NCBI GenBank assembly: GCA_030435675.1
Contig: CM059625.1
Location: 5,208,001 to 5,272,000, forward strand
DNA from: Steinernema hermaphroditum
Lineage: Eukaryota; Nematoda; Chromadorea; Rhabditida; Steinernematidae
Reading direction: 5' to 3'
DNA: 64,000 bases
The notes under the pieces were generated by a model that saw only the letters and a program-made list of their open reading frames with translations, ran no database searches and was not told where the DNA came from. Every line of letters starts with the position of its first letter. The stretch's first letter is position 1. The position numbers were made by a program, and so were the translations under genes. This document shows positions 47,716 to 58,900 of this stretch, one piece after another.

Positions 47716-49681
47716 TTAATGTTGAATACAAATGTACTTCCACTGAGTGAATTCGTCGATTCCCTGAGGTCCACCCTCTCGTCCGAGTCCACTTTCCTGT
47801 AAGAGATGAATCATCGAACCTTCATAAGTAAGCATTCACTCACCTTGACGCCTCCAAATGCTGCTTCTGCGCATGACATTAATCCCTCATTCACACCCAA
47901 CATGCCAACTTGCAGACGTCGTGATACGCGATATATCTGTGACGCGTCACTAGTGAATATGTAACCTTAAGCAACGAAATCAAGAATATGTGCAAGCAAA
48001 ATGTCGAACCTGCAAGGCCACTTCGCGAATTATTCGCAATATTAAGTACTTCATCTTCAACTTCAAACTTCTGAATAGCGACAACCGGACCAAAAATTTC
48101 TTGATGAGCAATGTTCATCGAACCGTCGACATTAGTCAAAATGGTAGGTAGGAAGAGATTTGAATCATCATGTGCTTTGCCACCAGTTTCAATCTTGGCT
48201 CCTTTGGAAGTAGCATCATCGAGCAGATGTTGAACCTGAAAATAACAGTACAGTCTTCAAGTTATAGTTGCAAATGATAATTAAAATATGGCAGTGCTCG
48301 CAGTTGATGTTCTGTTGTGAGTAAGCACGATAAGTTTTTGAGCATTACCTTTTCTACGGCTTTCCGGTTGATCAGCGGACCTTGATTAACACCCTTATCC
48401 ATGCCGCATCCCAGCACCAAAGTTTGCATCTCCTTTTTCAAATGATCGACATACTCGTCATGAACCGACTTGTGCACGAAAACTCGGTTCGCCGAAACGC
48501 ATGTTTGACCTGAGCAACGGAACTTCGATGCCATAGTGCCTTTCACGGCTTTTCCAATATCAGCCGATGGAAAAACGATGAGTGGGGCATTTCCACCGTT
48601 TTCCAGACACACACGCTTGACTGTAGATGCAGACTGAGCAAGCAAAAGCTGAAACAGTCCATGTAAAAATGTAAACTTAAATGGCAGCACCATACCTTGC
48701 CAACAGCAGTGCTGCCCGTGAATGAAATGGCGTCAACATCAATGGAATTACAGAGATATTTTGAAATGGCCGCAGTGTTCGTTCTGTCAGCTGGGAGAAC
48801 ATTGAAGACGCCGTCCGGCAATCCCGCATCCTTTGCAGTCTGCAACCGTTGCTGGTTATGTGATTGCAAATAAGCTGTTATGGTACTTGAGCTAAAGCGA
48901 GAGCTGACAAAGGAGTATCTTCAGCTGGTTTCACGACGAGCGTACATCCAGCGGCTAATGCAGCTGCCGCTTTTCGTGCGATCATCGCTGACGGAAAATT
49001 CCACTGGAATTTAATGAATATGAAAAATATGAACATTGGTTTTCCACTTACAGGCGTGATCAGCGCAACAACACCAATCGGTTCACGAGTATGAAAATGT
49101 TGGCGATTGAGCACACCAGGCTCCACTATCTGTCCATAGATTCGTCGAGCTTCACCGGCGTACCAATCAAAAAACGATGCGGAATACTGGATCTCTCCGC
49201 GTGCCTCGGCAACTGGCTTTCCCTAAACGATATCAGTAGTCTAATATGACAGAGACCGCACCTCACTTGTTCGCGCGAAAGAAGTTCAGCTAGTTCTCCT
49301 TCACGACTATTCAATATTTCGAACCATTTACGAAGAACAGCGCCTCGTTGCTTGGCGGTAGTTTCGAGTGACCACTTTGGAAATGCTTGTCGCGCAGCCA
49401 TGACACACTGAATCAAATATGTTTGTAAAACAAACGAATGGCGTATTGCATACCTGCTCAGCATCAGGAACTTCGCAGTTACTGACGTCGCAGAGGAGTT
49501 CATTTGAGTACGGATCAAGGACTTCGAATTCTTTCCCGCTCGTCGCTCCGATCCAGTTACCATTGATGAACGCCTTCGCGCCTTTCGGCAACAGGGCCGT
49601 TTGATAGAGTCGCCTGGAAGCCATCGACGCGAGTTGGAGTGAATGTAGAAGGTGCTGCGAACGGACGGCAGCTGTAATCAT
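47716..49681 (-). CDS. alh-7: succinate-semialdehyde dehydrogenase, mitochondrial
   Basis: Oxidises succinic semialdehyde to succinate with NAD(P)+, last step of the GABA shunt. Exons 49681-49454, 49407-49267, 49222-49052, 49003-48887, 48839-48696, 48648-48349, 48235-48010, 47965-47844, 47796-47716; 509 residues. The N terminus ([25 protein letters not shown]) is basic and free of acids, as for a mitochondrial presequence. ALDH blocks: [29 protein letters not shown], general base Glu283 (CLENGGNAP, where Leu of ELGG is Asn), catalytic Cys317 ([10 protein letters not shown]) and EIFGPV. In human SSADH a second Cys two residues after the catalytic one forms a redox switch; here it is Ser. The [14 protein letters not shown] tail is family-like. 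Symbol by resemblance to the C. elegans SSADH. Confidence 0.93.
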
Positions 49682-50780
49682 CTTCGATTACGTGCTAAAA
49701 AGCAGAAATAGATGAAACAGTAAATAAGTGGCGTCGCGATAGTTATCATGCAGCACTAGCACGCGAACGTATACAGAAAAAGAACTTTAAGTGAACAGAC
49801 TCAAAAAATAACCCGATGAAAAGTGAAAAAAGCTGCAAAACTAATTCAGTACAATAATTCACTATAACAAACCAGCTGCAAGAAAAGTGATGCTAGGTAT
49901 TTCAGCATAATTTCCACACACGTTTTCTGTTAAATTTCTGAGAAACAAAGAAAAAATAAAAGAGATACGCAGCGGAAGTGAATAAACGAAATGACGGCGT
50001 GACAAATAGGAGTAGATTACCTTGTTACCGTTGCAAAAGAGTCATTTATATTTACTCTCTCCATTACCGTATTTCCTAGTTCATTTCAAGATATCACACT
50101 TATAAATCGTAAAAACGGTTCGCAGCGTTTTCACAAATTCGCGTACTGCAAAAGTAAATTGAATTGTACAAATCAGAAACAACTAAACAACTCAAGGTTC
50201 AAGGCGCGCAATCAAAACCTTCTGGTAACAGTATTTCTGCACACACTGAACTGGGACCGTTTGGTCGAGCGGTAAAAGATCATCGGAACATCAAGCGGGC
50301 GTTTTAATCGATTCCACACGTAGCGGCAAAAGCAAAAAAGAACGCCGAACCGGAGAGGAAACAACAAGAACCGTTTGTCTCAAATACGCGAAGACGTAAC
50401 CGATAAAAACGCAGCAGACGACCCCTTAGGAAAACATTCAGAAATCCCTCACTGAAAGCAATTGATTTTAGTCCTTATTTGTGTAGATGCAAATAACAGC
50501 TGTTTGTTCCAGTACAAACATGACCACTGCAATAGCTGACAGCTGCTTCCGTGGTGCAACGACGGCGTCCTGGACGATGGAGATTCTCCATTGGTCTCGA
50601 AACGAATGCAGTATTGCGCCTTTTTCGCAATGGTCACACCACGCTATGCTGTGAATGGATGCCATATTCGCTTTTATTGCAAAGACGATCGCGATACAGA
50701 CCAATTGCAATCATTCCAGGTTCTTCCTGACCTCGAATAGGTCGTCGTCCTCTTGATCATCAGTCGAGTCGGAAACAATC
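49682..50780. other. intergenic between divergent alh-7 and lsm-4
   Basis: Promoter region for both genes. A tRNA-like stretch lies at 50255-50320; otherwise AT-rich and without recognised features. Confidence 0.5.
50255..50320 (+). other. degenerate tRNA-like sequence
   Basis: A-box-like tggtcgagcgg at 50262 (fits TGGYNNAGYGG) and B-box-like taatcgattcc at 50305 (two mismatches to GGTTCGATTCC), 43 nt apart as in tRNA genes. The acceptor arms do not pair, so a working tRNA is unlikely; pseudo-tRNA or an old SINE head. Confidence 0.4.
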
Positions 50781-51987
50781 ATGGTGGTAGGAATATTCTG
50801 CCCACGACCTTCTATACCCATTTCCTATTAAGCTTCCTCTCTCGTTGTTGCGAACGGCACAGAATCATCCTATGCTTGTCGAACTGAAGAACGGCGAAAC
50901 CTACAACGGTCACCTTGTCTCGTGCGATTCATGGATGAACGTGCATCTCAGAGACGCCATCTGCACATCCAAGGTATAGCGTCATTCATCGTAAAATCAC
51001 CAGAAGAAGCTATCTTTAGGAAGGTGACAGATTCACGAAAATGCCTGAAGTGTACGTCCGAGGTTCGACGATCAAGTATCTTAGAATTCCCGATGAGGTA
51101 CGTAAACAGTTTGACGCATAGACGCATACTTTTTTTCGACATTTGAGACGGATCTTAGGTAGAACAGTATCTGAGAGGCCGCCAGTAAGGTGAACCGTCT
51201 ACAGAATCGAAATTATCTTTAACTATGAATGTTTTTGCAAAGTTCGTCAAAAGTTTTATATTGGGATATATATTTTGTTTGCGACTCGAATATCTCAAAA
51301 GCGGCGAAAGATTTACATGCAAAATTTGTGGACTGGTACGAGAACATCGCTAATAATTAATGATCAGAGTCTGCGGTGCGCGAGACATTGCACTAACCCG
51401 GAAATGCACTATTTAGGCGGAACACTTCTAAGACCCTAGGACAAAGGAAAAAGCTGAACTTACGCAGCTCAATTTAGGAAGATTAGCCAGGCCCTTTGTG
51501 CATAAACATTTGTAGGCGTGCGATAAGTGCACATTATGTATAATTCAATGAGAAGGGCAATTATAAATTGTGATAGCCGAAGCTTATTCTATTTTTGAAT
51601 TTAGTCCCCTAAAGTCAAAGTGCACATTCTTCGCTTAATTTTTTTCCATGAAGCTGACGTATAGCAGACCGGTCGTCGCTTTTTTTGCCCAATCGTAGGA
51701 GATCTGTAGAAATTTGTGGTGTAAGGCGAAGTACGTCACGAGGTCTACTTTAAGCTTTGTGTTCGCCTGACTGAGACACATTTCATTTACTTTCGCTTAT
51801 TCAGGTTGTCGATCTGGTCAAAGACGAGGTTAAGGAAGTCCGTCGTCAGCAGCGCGAGAACCAGAAGTTCAAGCGCCAGATGCAGCGTCAAGGCGGCGGA
51901 AACCGCGGAGGTGGCCGTGGTGGTGGTGCCGGAGGTCGGCCCCGCGGCGGTGGCGGATACAGACAGCAGCAGCAGCAGCAGCAGTAG
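50781..51987 (+). CDS. lsm-4: U6 snRNA-associated Sm-like protein LSm4
   Basis: Subunit of the LSm2-8 ring on U6 snRNA (splicing) and of LSm1-7 (mRNA decay). Exons 50781-50786, 50833-50973, 51020-51097, 51805-51987; 135 residues. The first coding exon holds only ATG GTG; joined, the start reads [20 protein letters not shown], as in worm LSM-4. Sm1 motif: [19 protein letters not shown]; Sm2: [14 protein letters not shown]. The tail is RG-rich ([16 protein letters not shown]), a methylation target in relatives, ending in seven Gln from a cag repeat at 51963-51984. Intron 3 is 707 nt, much longer than the others (46 nt). Confidence 0.96.
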
Positions 51988-53003
51988 TTTGCTGCCCTCT
52001 GTCCGCTTGCCCAATAACTGTTGTATTGTGGATTTGTTGTGTTTCGTGATGAATGCGGTAAATTAAATGAGTCCTCCGAAAACTATTCTTGTTTTGTTTA
52101 TTTGCACACCATCTTAGGAGGCTCTGACACGAACTTTCCGTCAGTCCGATATCAACTGATAGTGCTCCGGCTAGCTTCGGTGGCATATGAATGTTTGTTA
52201 AAGTTGTCGTCTCGTGACTGATTCTTTCCCGACTATTCCGCGCCCTCTTTTTTGTTGTTTCCACTTTTTTCTTGGTCTGTGTTCTGTACTACACGTTCCT
52301 ATTCTCGACTGATTCATCAGTGCATCAGGTGAGCAAATGACCAAAGTCTACAGACCTGATGCCTTAACTGCGTCGGCAGAAAAAGCTAAGAGCGGCGCCC
52401 TCAAGGTGCACCCCTGTTTTCAAAATAGAACGTCTGTCTGTGCTTGTCACCGGTTCGCGTCGCGCTTGAAACGTGCTCAACGGCATATCGTCCCTTTGAC
52501 CGCATCACTCTAGCTTGATTCATTGCGTCCATATCAGCACTACCGTTAGGTGGCTTCTTGCGGGGAACCCGGAGAATACCGTTTGCTTTTTTTTGTTATG
52601 GCGTAGTAGTAAAGTTTGTGCAGGGGACCCCGGTGCGTATTCTAATCGGCGATAGTGGAAGGGGTCGCTGCGTGCTGCTATCTCCGAAACTGCTAACGGG
52701 CAAAGTTTGGAGGGTTTACGGGCGGTGACGGCAGGTAATACACGGTTTCGCGTGATAAGCTGATTTTTTCTTTGTCCATCTGTCCCTTCACGGGCATTAG
52801 TCAAGCAACTCCGATAACTTGGGCTGGTGCGTTTAAAGGGAAGAGAACCCGTGCTTTGCTCACTCGGCACAGTGCCACTAAGGCCCCGCTGCAGGTCGTG
52901 ACCGGTTGAATTTCCGCGTTTTCATTTGATCGTCTCCCAATTTGAACGTGCTGTTTGTTATAAGTTGAAGCCGATTTTTGCAACGCCGTCGTCTTTCAGA
53001 TCT
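51988..53003. other. intergenic
   Basis: lsm-4 3' UTR (attaaa near 52062) and upstream region of the next gene. A 5' UTR acceptor (ctttcag) ends at 52999. No other feature seen. Confidence 0.5.
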
Positions 53004-53981
53004 ATGGAGCTCTTTCCTCATACCTTAACTGACGATGAGTTCCTCTACTTTCTTAACGCTATCCAAGTCAAGAACATGGCTGAAATGGCCAAGACCAACC
53101 TCACCATCCTGACTAACGAGTGTGCCGACGAACGCATCAATGTTTGCCTGCTGATCGAAGCACCCCCATGTCGGCCCGACGAGTTCGAGTTTTCGCTCAT
53201 CGATCTGTCGACCAATGAGGAGATCGTCCTCGACGACGAGAGCCTCGCGAAGCCCAATCGTCTTAGTTGCACGCGCATAGCCATCTGCGGAGACTACCTG
53301 GACTACGAGAATCGCGAGTTCTGGCACACGGTCCGCAGCCAGGACATTGTCAACGTCGTGAGCGCAATGGCACCATTCATGCACCAGTGTCAGTTGGAGA
53401 TCGACCAAGTGGATCTTCCACGCGCGCTGCCTATCATCGACTTCTTTCATAGACGATACTACTTTACCGATCTCCGCATCATGTACTACAACCAGCCATT
53501 CACTCCGTTAATGAAGGCTTTTGTCGAGGACCAAGTTGGACCTAACAACCTACAGCTGAAGAACATTGAGCTTGAAGGCGACATGCTCCCATCGTCATTC
53601 CGAGACAACATCATACCTCTTCTTTTCCGGAACCGCATACCCGGCATCTCCGTCAACGCGACGAACATCATCTTTGGCTTCGACTTCTTCGAATGCATCC
53701 TACTCCAGTGGTTTACCCTTTCGAATGTCAGCGAGCTGGAGTCTCGAACAGTTTTCGCCTACTACGACTTTGACCGCACACTCCTCCTGAAGTACTTGGC
53801 AGTGATCAACCCGGAAGACGACCTAGTTCTGGGTCGGCGTTTCTTTGGCAATGGCGCTGTCGTCTCCTGCAAGCTGAGCGGAGTTGGCAAGTGCCTGACT
53901 CTCCACTTCTTCGGTCGCAACACCCTTTTCATCGACGATGAAGACCTTCCTCTTTTTGAAGATCCCCGCCTCCACTATTGA
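53004..53981 (+). CDS. uncharacterised single-exon protein (325 residues), F-box-family-like
   Basis: Intronless frame from ATG 53004, four bases after ctttcag, to TGA at 53981. N terminus MELFPHTLTDDEFLYFLNAI; acidic, no signal peptide or membrane segment. Leu/Phe-rich segments (DIVNVVSAMAPFM, LPRALPIIDFFHRRYY, LQLKNIELEGDMLPSSF) recall the C-terminal halves of nematode F-box/FTH-like proteins, and the layout resembles the gene at 57743-58810. I do not see a clear F-box. Poly(A) signal aataaa at 54070. Higher GC at third positions than the flanks supports coding. Confidence 0.75.
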   Translation: MELFPHTLTDDEFLYFLNAIQVKNMAEMAKTNLTILTNECADERINVCLLIEAPPCRPDEFEFSLIDLSTNEEIVLDDESLAKPNRLSCTRIAICGDYLDYENREFWHTVRSQDIVNVVSAMAPFMHQCQLEIDQVDLPRALPIIDFFHRRYYFTDLRIMYYNQPFTPLMKAFVEDQVGPNNLQLKNIELEGDMLPSSFRDNIIPLLFRNRIPGISVNATNIIFGFDFFECILLQWFTLSNVSELESRTVFAYYDFDRTLLLKYLAVINPEDDLVLGRRFFGNGAVVSCKLSGVGKCLTLHFFGRNTLFIDDEDLPLFEDPRLHY

Positions 53982-55253
53982 AGAACTAATTCTTGAAAAT
54001 ACCTGATGATACAAACCGTGTACATTATAATCTACCTGCAAACATCGCCATATTTATTCATTACATTCCAATAAAATCATACAATGCTGTTTTGTCGTTA
54101 AGTGTGCATTTTCTAAACGTGCAAAGTCGGCGTTCTTTGTCACAGTTCGCCGAGTGCCGACATTATCTCCATTACAAAATGCGTTCGGTGAAGGGGTGAA
54201 CAAGAACAAAGAGACGACGGCTTGTTCTCAGCAAATCGTAACGTCACAAGGTGCCCGATGTTGTTGCTCAATAATTCCAAGTGCATCGACAAAATGATGC
54301 GGGCTTAAGGCGACGTCACACTGGGCATGAAAGGTCACTTTTTTGGCTGCTCTCTAACAAAGCACAGTCTCGCCGTCATGTGAGTCAAAAACGCAGCACT
54401 CCGGTTGGAATTGTCGAATTTTTCGACCGGAAATAAAAATGTGAGTGCAAAGTCATTAAAATAGCATTTTTACACATCACAATTCAGCCTTTTTTCATTT
54501 ATTTGACGAAAGGTCGCGTCTTCCAACTCGTTATCAGTTGTCGCACTGTGTGGCGTGAGTTCAGCAGAACCGCAAAAGCACATTGTTGCAAACGAGTAGT
54601 AGGACTGTAATAATTCAGCAGAAAACACGCTTCCTTTCGCTTATCACATTTGTCACTTGACTACAAAGAGATCTGATCGGTCACATCACTTTTTGCTAGG
54701 GGCCATACCTTGAAAAATGGAGGATTTCTGTCACGAGAAGTCAGTTTCTAGTTGTGCAAAACGAGATGTGAAACCATGTTGTGGTAGGCTTAGTCGGAAG
54801 CCTGACTTAAGATTGGACCACAGAGTTCAAGAATCAGGAATTTGCAAAATCTAAATCTCAACCTACACATGCTAGCTTGGTTTAGAATAGGCGCATATTT
54901 TAAGACGTCTGGCCGGTACCTAGAGTTATCCAATTAAACTGTATGCTACAGTTTTGTCTTTAATCCAAAAGTTGCTCAGTTTGCAAATGGTACGAACGAA
55001 GATAATGCGATCAAAATACCTACATTTCTAAAACCATTTTTAAAACGACCCTTTTTACATAAGGCCCGATATTTTATTGTAACAGGTGGGCCTTCTCTGA
55101 AGCTTCTTTAAGGCAGCATTGAATGGAGACGCATGACATGAACACATATTAATAGTGGTGGGAAAAGAAATTATGAGGGTTATACTAGCTTACATTCTTC
55201 ACAGAATAGATGCGTGAAGATTAACAATGATAAACAAACACTTTGCCAATCCA
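53982..55253. other. intergenic, nothing recognised
   Basis: AT-rich sequence downstream of two convergent genes; only the aataaa at 54070 is of note. Confidence 0.5.
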
Positions 55254-55784
55254 TTAAAAGCTGCGTGCTCCATGCTTCGCTAAGCGATCCGCCATCAAAT
55301 TGCCGAAGACTCCGTTGTGCGCTCGAACATGTTGAAAGAATATGGGGAGGTGACAACGTAAACGATCAATATCTTGTATTAAGTAGCGATTGCTGACTGG
55401 CATCTTGTTCTTGTTGAGCCATCCATTTTCTTTCCATGTGTGGATCCAGCAGTTGAACGAGTTGATGATGTACATAGAATCCGTTCGAATGATCATTTTG
55501 CCGAAACCGTCACGAAGGGCTTGTCGCATTGCGCTCCTAACCGCAAGCAGTTCGGCTCTCTGGTTGGTGGGCCACGAGCCATAGACAGGTCTCGAAATGG
55601 TGTTGGGATGGCCACTTCCCCAAAAGACACCATAACCTGCAGTCAGGTGATCCTGGCCATTGTTGAGGCACACTCCGCCAGTATAGACGATCGCTGCGTC
55701 GCGAAAGTATTCGGGAATGGCTGGACGGCAGAAGCGTTCGTCCGGGTCATGAAGGTAGCTTGATAGGCTGAATCTTTCGGACAT
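55254..55784 (-). CDS. RNase H1-like protein, first catalytic Asp replaced by Gly (copy 1)
   Basis: Single exon, 176 residues, starting two bases after tttcag. Type 1 RNase H fold motifs: AGYGVFWGSGHPNTISRPV, NQRAELLAVRSAM (Glu), IIRTDSMYIINSF (Asp), FFQHVRAHNGVFGNLMADRLAKHG (His and last Asp). The first strand normally reads YTDGS and supplies the first metal-binding Asp; here it is YTGGV, Gly at residue 36. RNA cleavage should be strongly impaired, though hybrid binding may remain. Bases 55270-55784 are part of a 647-bp duplication shared with copy 2. No mitochondrial presequence or hybrid-binding domain. C. elegans also has several rnh-1 genes; this is one of four in the cluster. Confidence 0.85.
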   Translation of the reverse strand: MSERFSLSSYLHDPDERFCRPAIPEYFRDAAIVYTGGVCLNNGQDHLTAGYGVFWGSGHPNTISRPVYGSWPTNQRAELLAVRSAMRQALRDGFGKMIIRTDSMYIINSFNCWIHTWKENGWLNKNKMPVSNRYLIQDIDRLRCHLPIFFQHVRAHNGVFGNLMADRLAKHGARSF

Positions 55785-55916
55785 GTCTGAAATATGGGCA
55801 GCCTATGAAACATGAAGAGTTTTAAGGGAGAACGCCGTCCAACTATCCGAACACTCATGACATCGGTACGTGCGGCAACTCCATGGCAACCGCTTAAACA
55901 TCGCCGGTTTTAAATC
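55270..55916. repeat. 647-bp segmental duplication, left copy
   Basis: Aligns without gaps to 59923-60569 with about ten substitutions seen by eye (about 98% identity). Covers all but the last few codons of the RNase H-like gene plus its 5' flank. Edges are abrupt on both sides. Confidence 0.93.
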
Positions 55917-57742
55917 CTCCTTCTCACCATGCGCTTTTACTGATGTCCACTGCGGTAATTCACGTGAACGTTTCAATACATAATTGATAAGTACCAATTG
56001 CCATATCCGTTCATCACACACGAATGACTACTCCTACATCTGAGGAAAAAGAGCGCGACGACAATCCTCCTATTCGAACGCAAAAGGCGATGTGACGTCA
56101 GCCGACAGCACTCATATAGGAATGCTAATTGCACGCTTCAGACAGTGACAAGCATAGCAAACACTCTGTGCACAGTAGGAAATCATTTGCTTCTTGTTAT
56201 GCTTCCTATTTGTAGCGGTGAGGCCTTCAGAATTCATATAATTTCTTAATATCGAGTGGCACAATGAACAACTTAACGAATGTATTTTGGCAGATGTATA
56301 CGAAGCCGTTTCCTAGTAAACAACAGGAAAATTGGCATGTGGAGAAAGACTGCTCGTTGTGGAGGGGAATATTCTTGTCTACTCACAAGGGAAGTGTCAA
56401 ACATGACCCCCGCCGATTTCGCTGAAATTTGGTGCATTAATAGATCGTTGTTAGAGTAGTAACTATGCAAAATATTATCTGCCGATAGGCACTCTAGGCA
56501 TACTAAAAGGGGCATGTTATCCGCTCTCACTAAGACATATCCGTTTCTCACCGGCGATTCCCAAGTGACCCAGTATATACTGCTAAATACCCGGTATTCG
56601 GATTATGATCTGTCAGACCGTTTCTCTAGAATGCACGCATGAACAGGTTGAAAAGGACACAAAGGCATGAGGTAAACTATATAATGGGTGACTTGGGGAT
56701 CGCCGGTGAGAAACGAATGTGTCCGACGAGAGCGGATAACATACCGCTTCTAGCATCCCTAGAGCGGGGGTCATGTTTGACACTTCCCTGGTCAGCTTCA
56801 TAATCCAAAAGGTCCGACTTAGCGAAGCACAGTCCATAGGATGAAGGTTTCGATTTTTAATATTGTTCACAAATGTTTGGTACAGAAACGGACTCTGGCG
56901 GAGCAGTAAATATTGGGACGTAGATTCATCAATATGATTAATAATTCTGCAAATATAAAAAGGACCGTCCGGTTCTGTCCCTAAGTAAAGTTGGTTAACT
57001 GAGGTGTGGAACCTGTAGTACTGTCTGCGATGAGAAAGGTAATTATTAAATTCAAGAACAATCTTATCTTACATCCGGTCACTATGCTTAACTAAATCCC
57101 AATTGTTGATGGACTGTACCTTCAAGTTATGGAATTCATTTCTGGCTAACTTGACTCACTGGCCGACACGCGTTGTTTTGGCTAATTGAGCTCCATTTTG
57201 GGGAACGAGGTGCGCCTGCAAGCCACCTTCAAAGACTCAGACTTGTTACCTCTGCGAGCAAGTGCTTCGCTTCGCGGGGCGGTTTCCAAAAAATTCCCAT
57301 GTTCAAAGAACTTCCTAACGCCAAGAGACTTTCTCTCCAGAACTGCAAATGTTTAGCACCAAATCAGCGATTTAAAGGACAAGCCAACAAATCTACCAGA
57401 GATAAATGAAATTACAAGTACAATTCATACACAATGCTTACAATGCACTTGCATAATAGTTCCGGTCCGTATTTGTTTGTATCTACCGGTTACGTCTTAT
57501 AGTAGTATCATACTTTGGCTTGGATGTCCGTGCTAAATAGGGTATTGTAGTTTGTTTTACGAATTAAATGCGTTGTCTATCATAAAAATCTTGTTTTTCA
57601 TTTCACAGAACTTCCTGAATACCCTGTATTCTGTTGGGTTCTTGGGCGATGATGATTGTACTTTCCTGACAAACCGTATTTATTCAAATCCAAAATACGG
57701 GAAACAAAACAACACATATGAACAACTGCACAGAACGTTCCG
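55917..57742. other. intergenic
   Basis: No gene recognised. Contains the inverted repeat pair at 56388-56788. Confidence 0.5.
56388..56788. repeat. two repeat copies in inverted orientation
   Basis: A perfect 25-mer (gggaagtgtcaaacatgacc..) at 56388-56412 is inverted at 56764-56788. Inside it gcatgttatccgctctc (56512) and cgtttctcaccggcgat (56542, with ccaagt.acccagtatata after) occur again inverted at 56726-56742 and 56680-56715. The right copy lacks about 80 bp of the left one. Together they form a large potential hairpin. Confidence 0.88.
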
Positions 57743-58810
57743 CTAATCTGAGTTAGCCCGTTTTATTGTTAGTACGGCGTTCTCATTTTTGTCGTTAGGG
57801 GTCAGTTTTATCTGGAGAGTTACATTTTTCGAAGTCAGTTTGTAAAGATGTGGTTTATCCGGCGTATTTACTGCATTCTTCGATGCCAGCAGTTCTAGAA
57901 TTTCGTTGTAGTCCACGTCGCATTCAAATTCATGTATGACTCCTTTTACATCACCGAAGAAGTAGTCAAAGAGAGGTTCGATAGAGCGTAATGCAAGAAA
58001 ATAATTCATGGAAGATAGGTGAAGCACGTGAAACCATCCTTGAAAGAAAAGCATATAAAGCTGAACATAAACCTCTTTGTCCAATATACAGCGCGTCAAT
58101 TTGAGATGAATCCTGCGCTTACGCTGATTCCGTAAGAAACTGTCAATAAAGGGACTTATGTTCTGCGATGGTGGAAAGCGTATTGTGATTTCGTCACACA
58201 TTTCGCTAGGAGTCAAGTGCCACAATTCGTGCACGATGGGTGCATTGAGTGGATCATCTTTGATCGGAAAATCAGAGAAGTCCAAGACTAACGATTCATA
58301 GTGACCTTTCATCGCAGTTTTGATCGCTTGCCAGTCCGTTTGTTTTTCAAATGAAACGTAGATTTCTCTGATTCGGACTCCATGCAGTTGATAGGTTTCC
58401 CTGAGAAGCTCCGGCTCTTTTCCTTCCGTGTAACGCCGAAATAATTTTTCTTCGTGCCTCTTGGGGTCTGCGCGAAACATTCCGCGAGCAGTAACATAAA
58501 CCACTTTCTGTTTTTCCTGCGCAATTTGACCGAAGGGTCCGTTTAGCTGAGCATGATCAGACCACTTAGCGTTAAAGTTGGTACTGAATATATCTTCAAC
58601 AATCTCTACAGGCAGATGGCTGAGGATGCCTGACGACACGGTACATTCGGCGTGCGCACTGGCAAAACGCTGGCAGAGGCGAATGTAGTCCGCAACCTTG
58701 GGGTCCAGCGCGTCAGCGTAATCCAGAAGGATGGCGGCGCCTTTACTAACAAGTTCTTCACAAGAAGGGATGGCAGAGGGGAGCATCATAGCTGATGCGC
58801 TGGCTTCCAT
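57743..58810 (-). CDS. uncharacterised single-exon protein (355 residues), F-box-like
   Basis: Intronless frame; start at 58810 or the in-frame Met codons at 58789 and 58786. A segment at about 65-80 (LSHLPVEIVEDIFSTNF) resembles the LPxEIxxxIF start of an F-box, which would link substrates to Skp1/cullin ligases. The rest has repeated Leu/Phe blocks (YESLVLDFSDFPIKDDPLN, LYMLFFQGWFHVLHLSSMNY) like nematode F-box-associated domains. No signal peptide or membrane segment. Lineage-specific; the true partners are unknown. Same size class and layout as the 53004-53981 gene. Confidence 0.72.
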   Translation of the reverse strand: MEASASAMMLPSAIPSCEELVSKGAAILLDYADALDPKVADYIRLCQRFASAHAECTVSSGILSHLPVEIVEDIFSTNFNAKWSDHAQLNGPFGQIAQEKQKVVYVTARGMFRADPKRHEEKLFRRYTEGKEPELLRETYQLHGVRIREIYVSFEKQTDWQAIKTAMKGHYESLVLDFSDFPIKDDPLNAPIVHELWHLTPSEMCDEITIRFPPSQNISPFIDSFLRNQRKRRIHLKLTRCILDKEVYVQLYMLFFQGWFHVLHLSSMNYFLALRSIEPLFDYFFGDVKGVIHEFECDVDYNEILELLASKNAVNTPDKPHLYKLTSKNVTLQIKLTPNDKNENAVLTIKRANSD

Positions 58811-58900
58811 GATGATTTAAATCTCTCATAGGATATATAAATGTCAATGCGATGCACTTCTAGCAAAAAAGAAAACTGTGAACGGATAGCATAACTTGGT

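Noticed and set aside
50255..50320. tRNA gene
   Set aside because: A and B boxes have the right spacing, but the acceptor stem does not pair and the B box has two mismatches.
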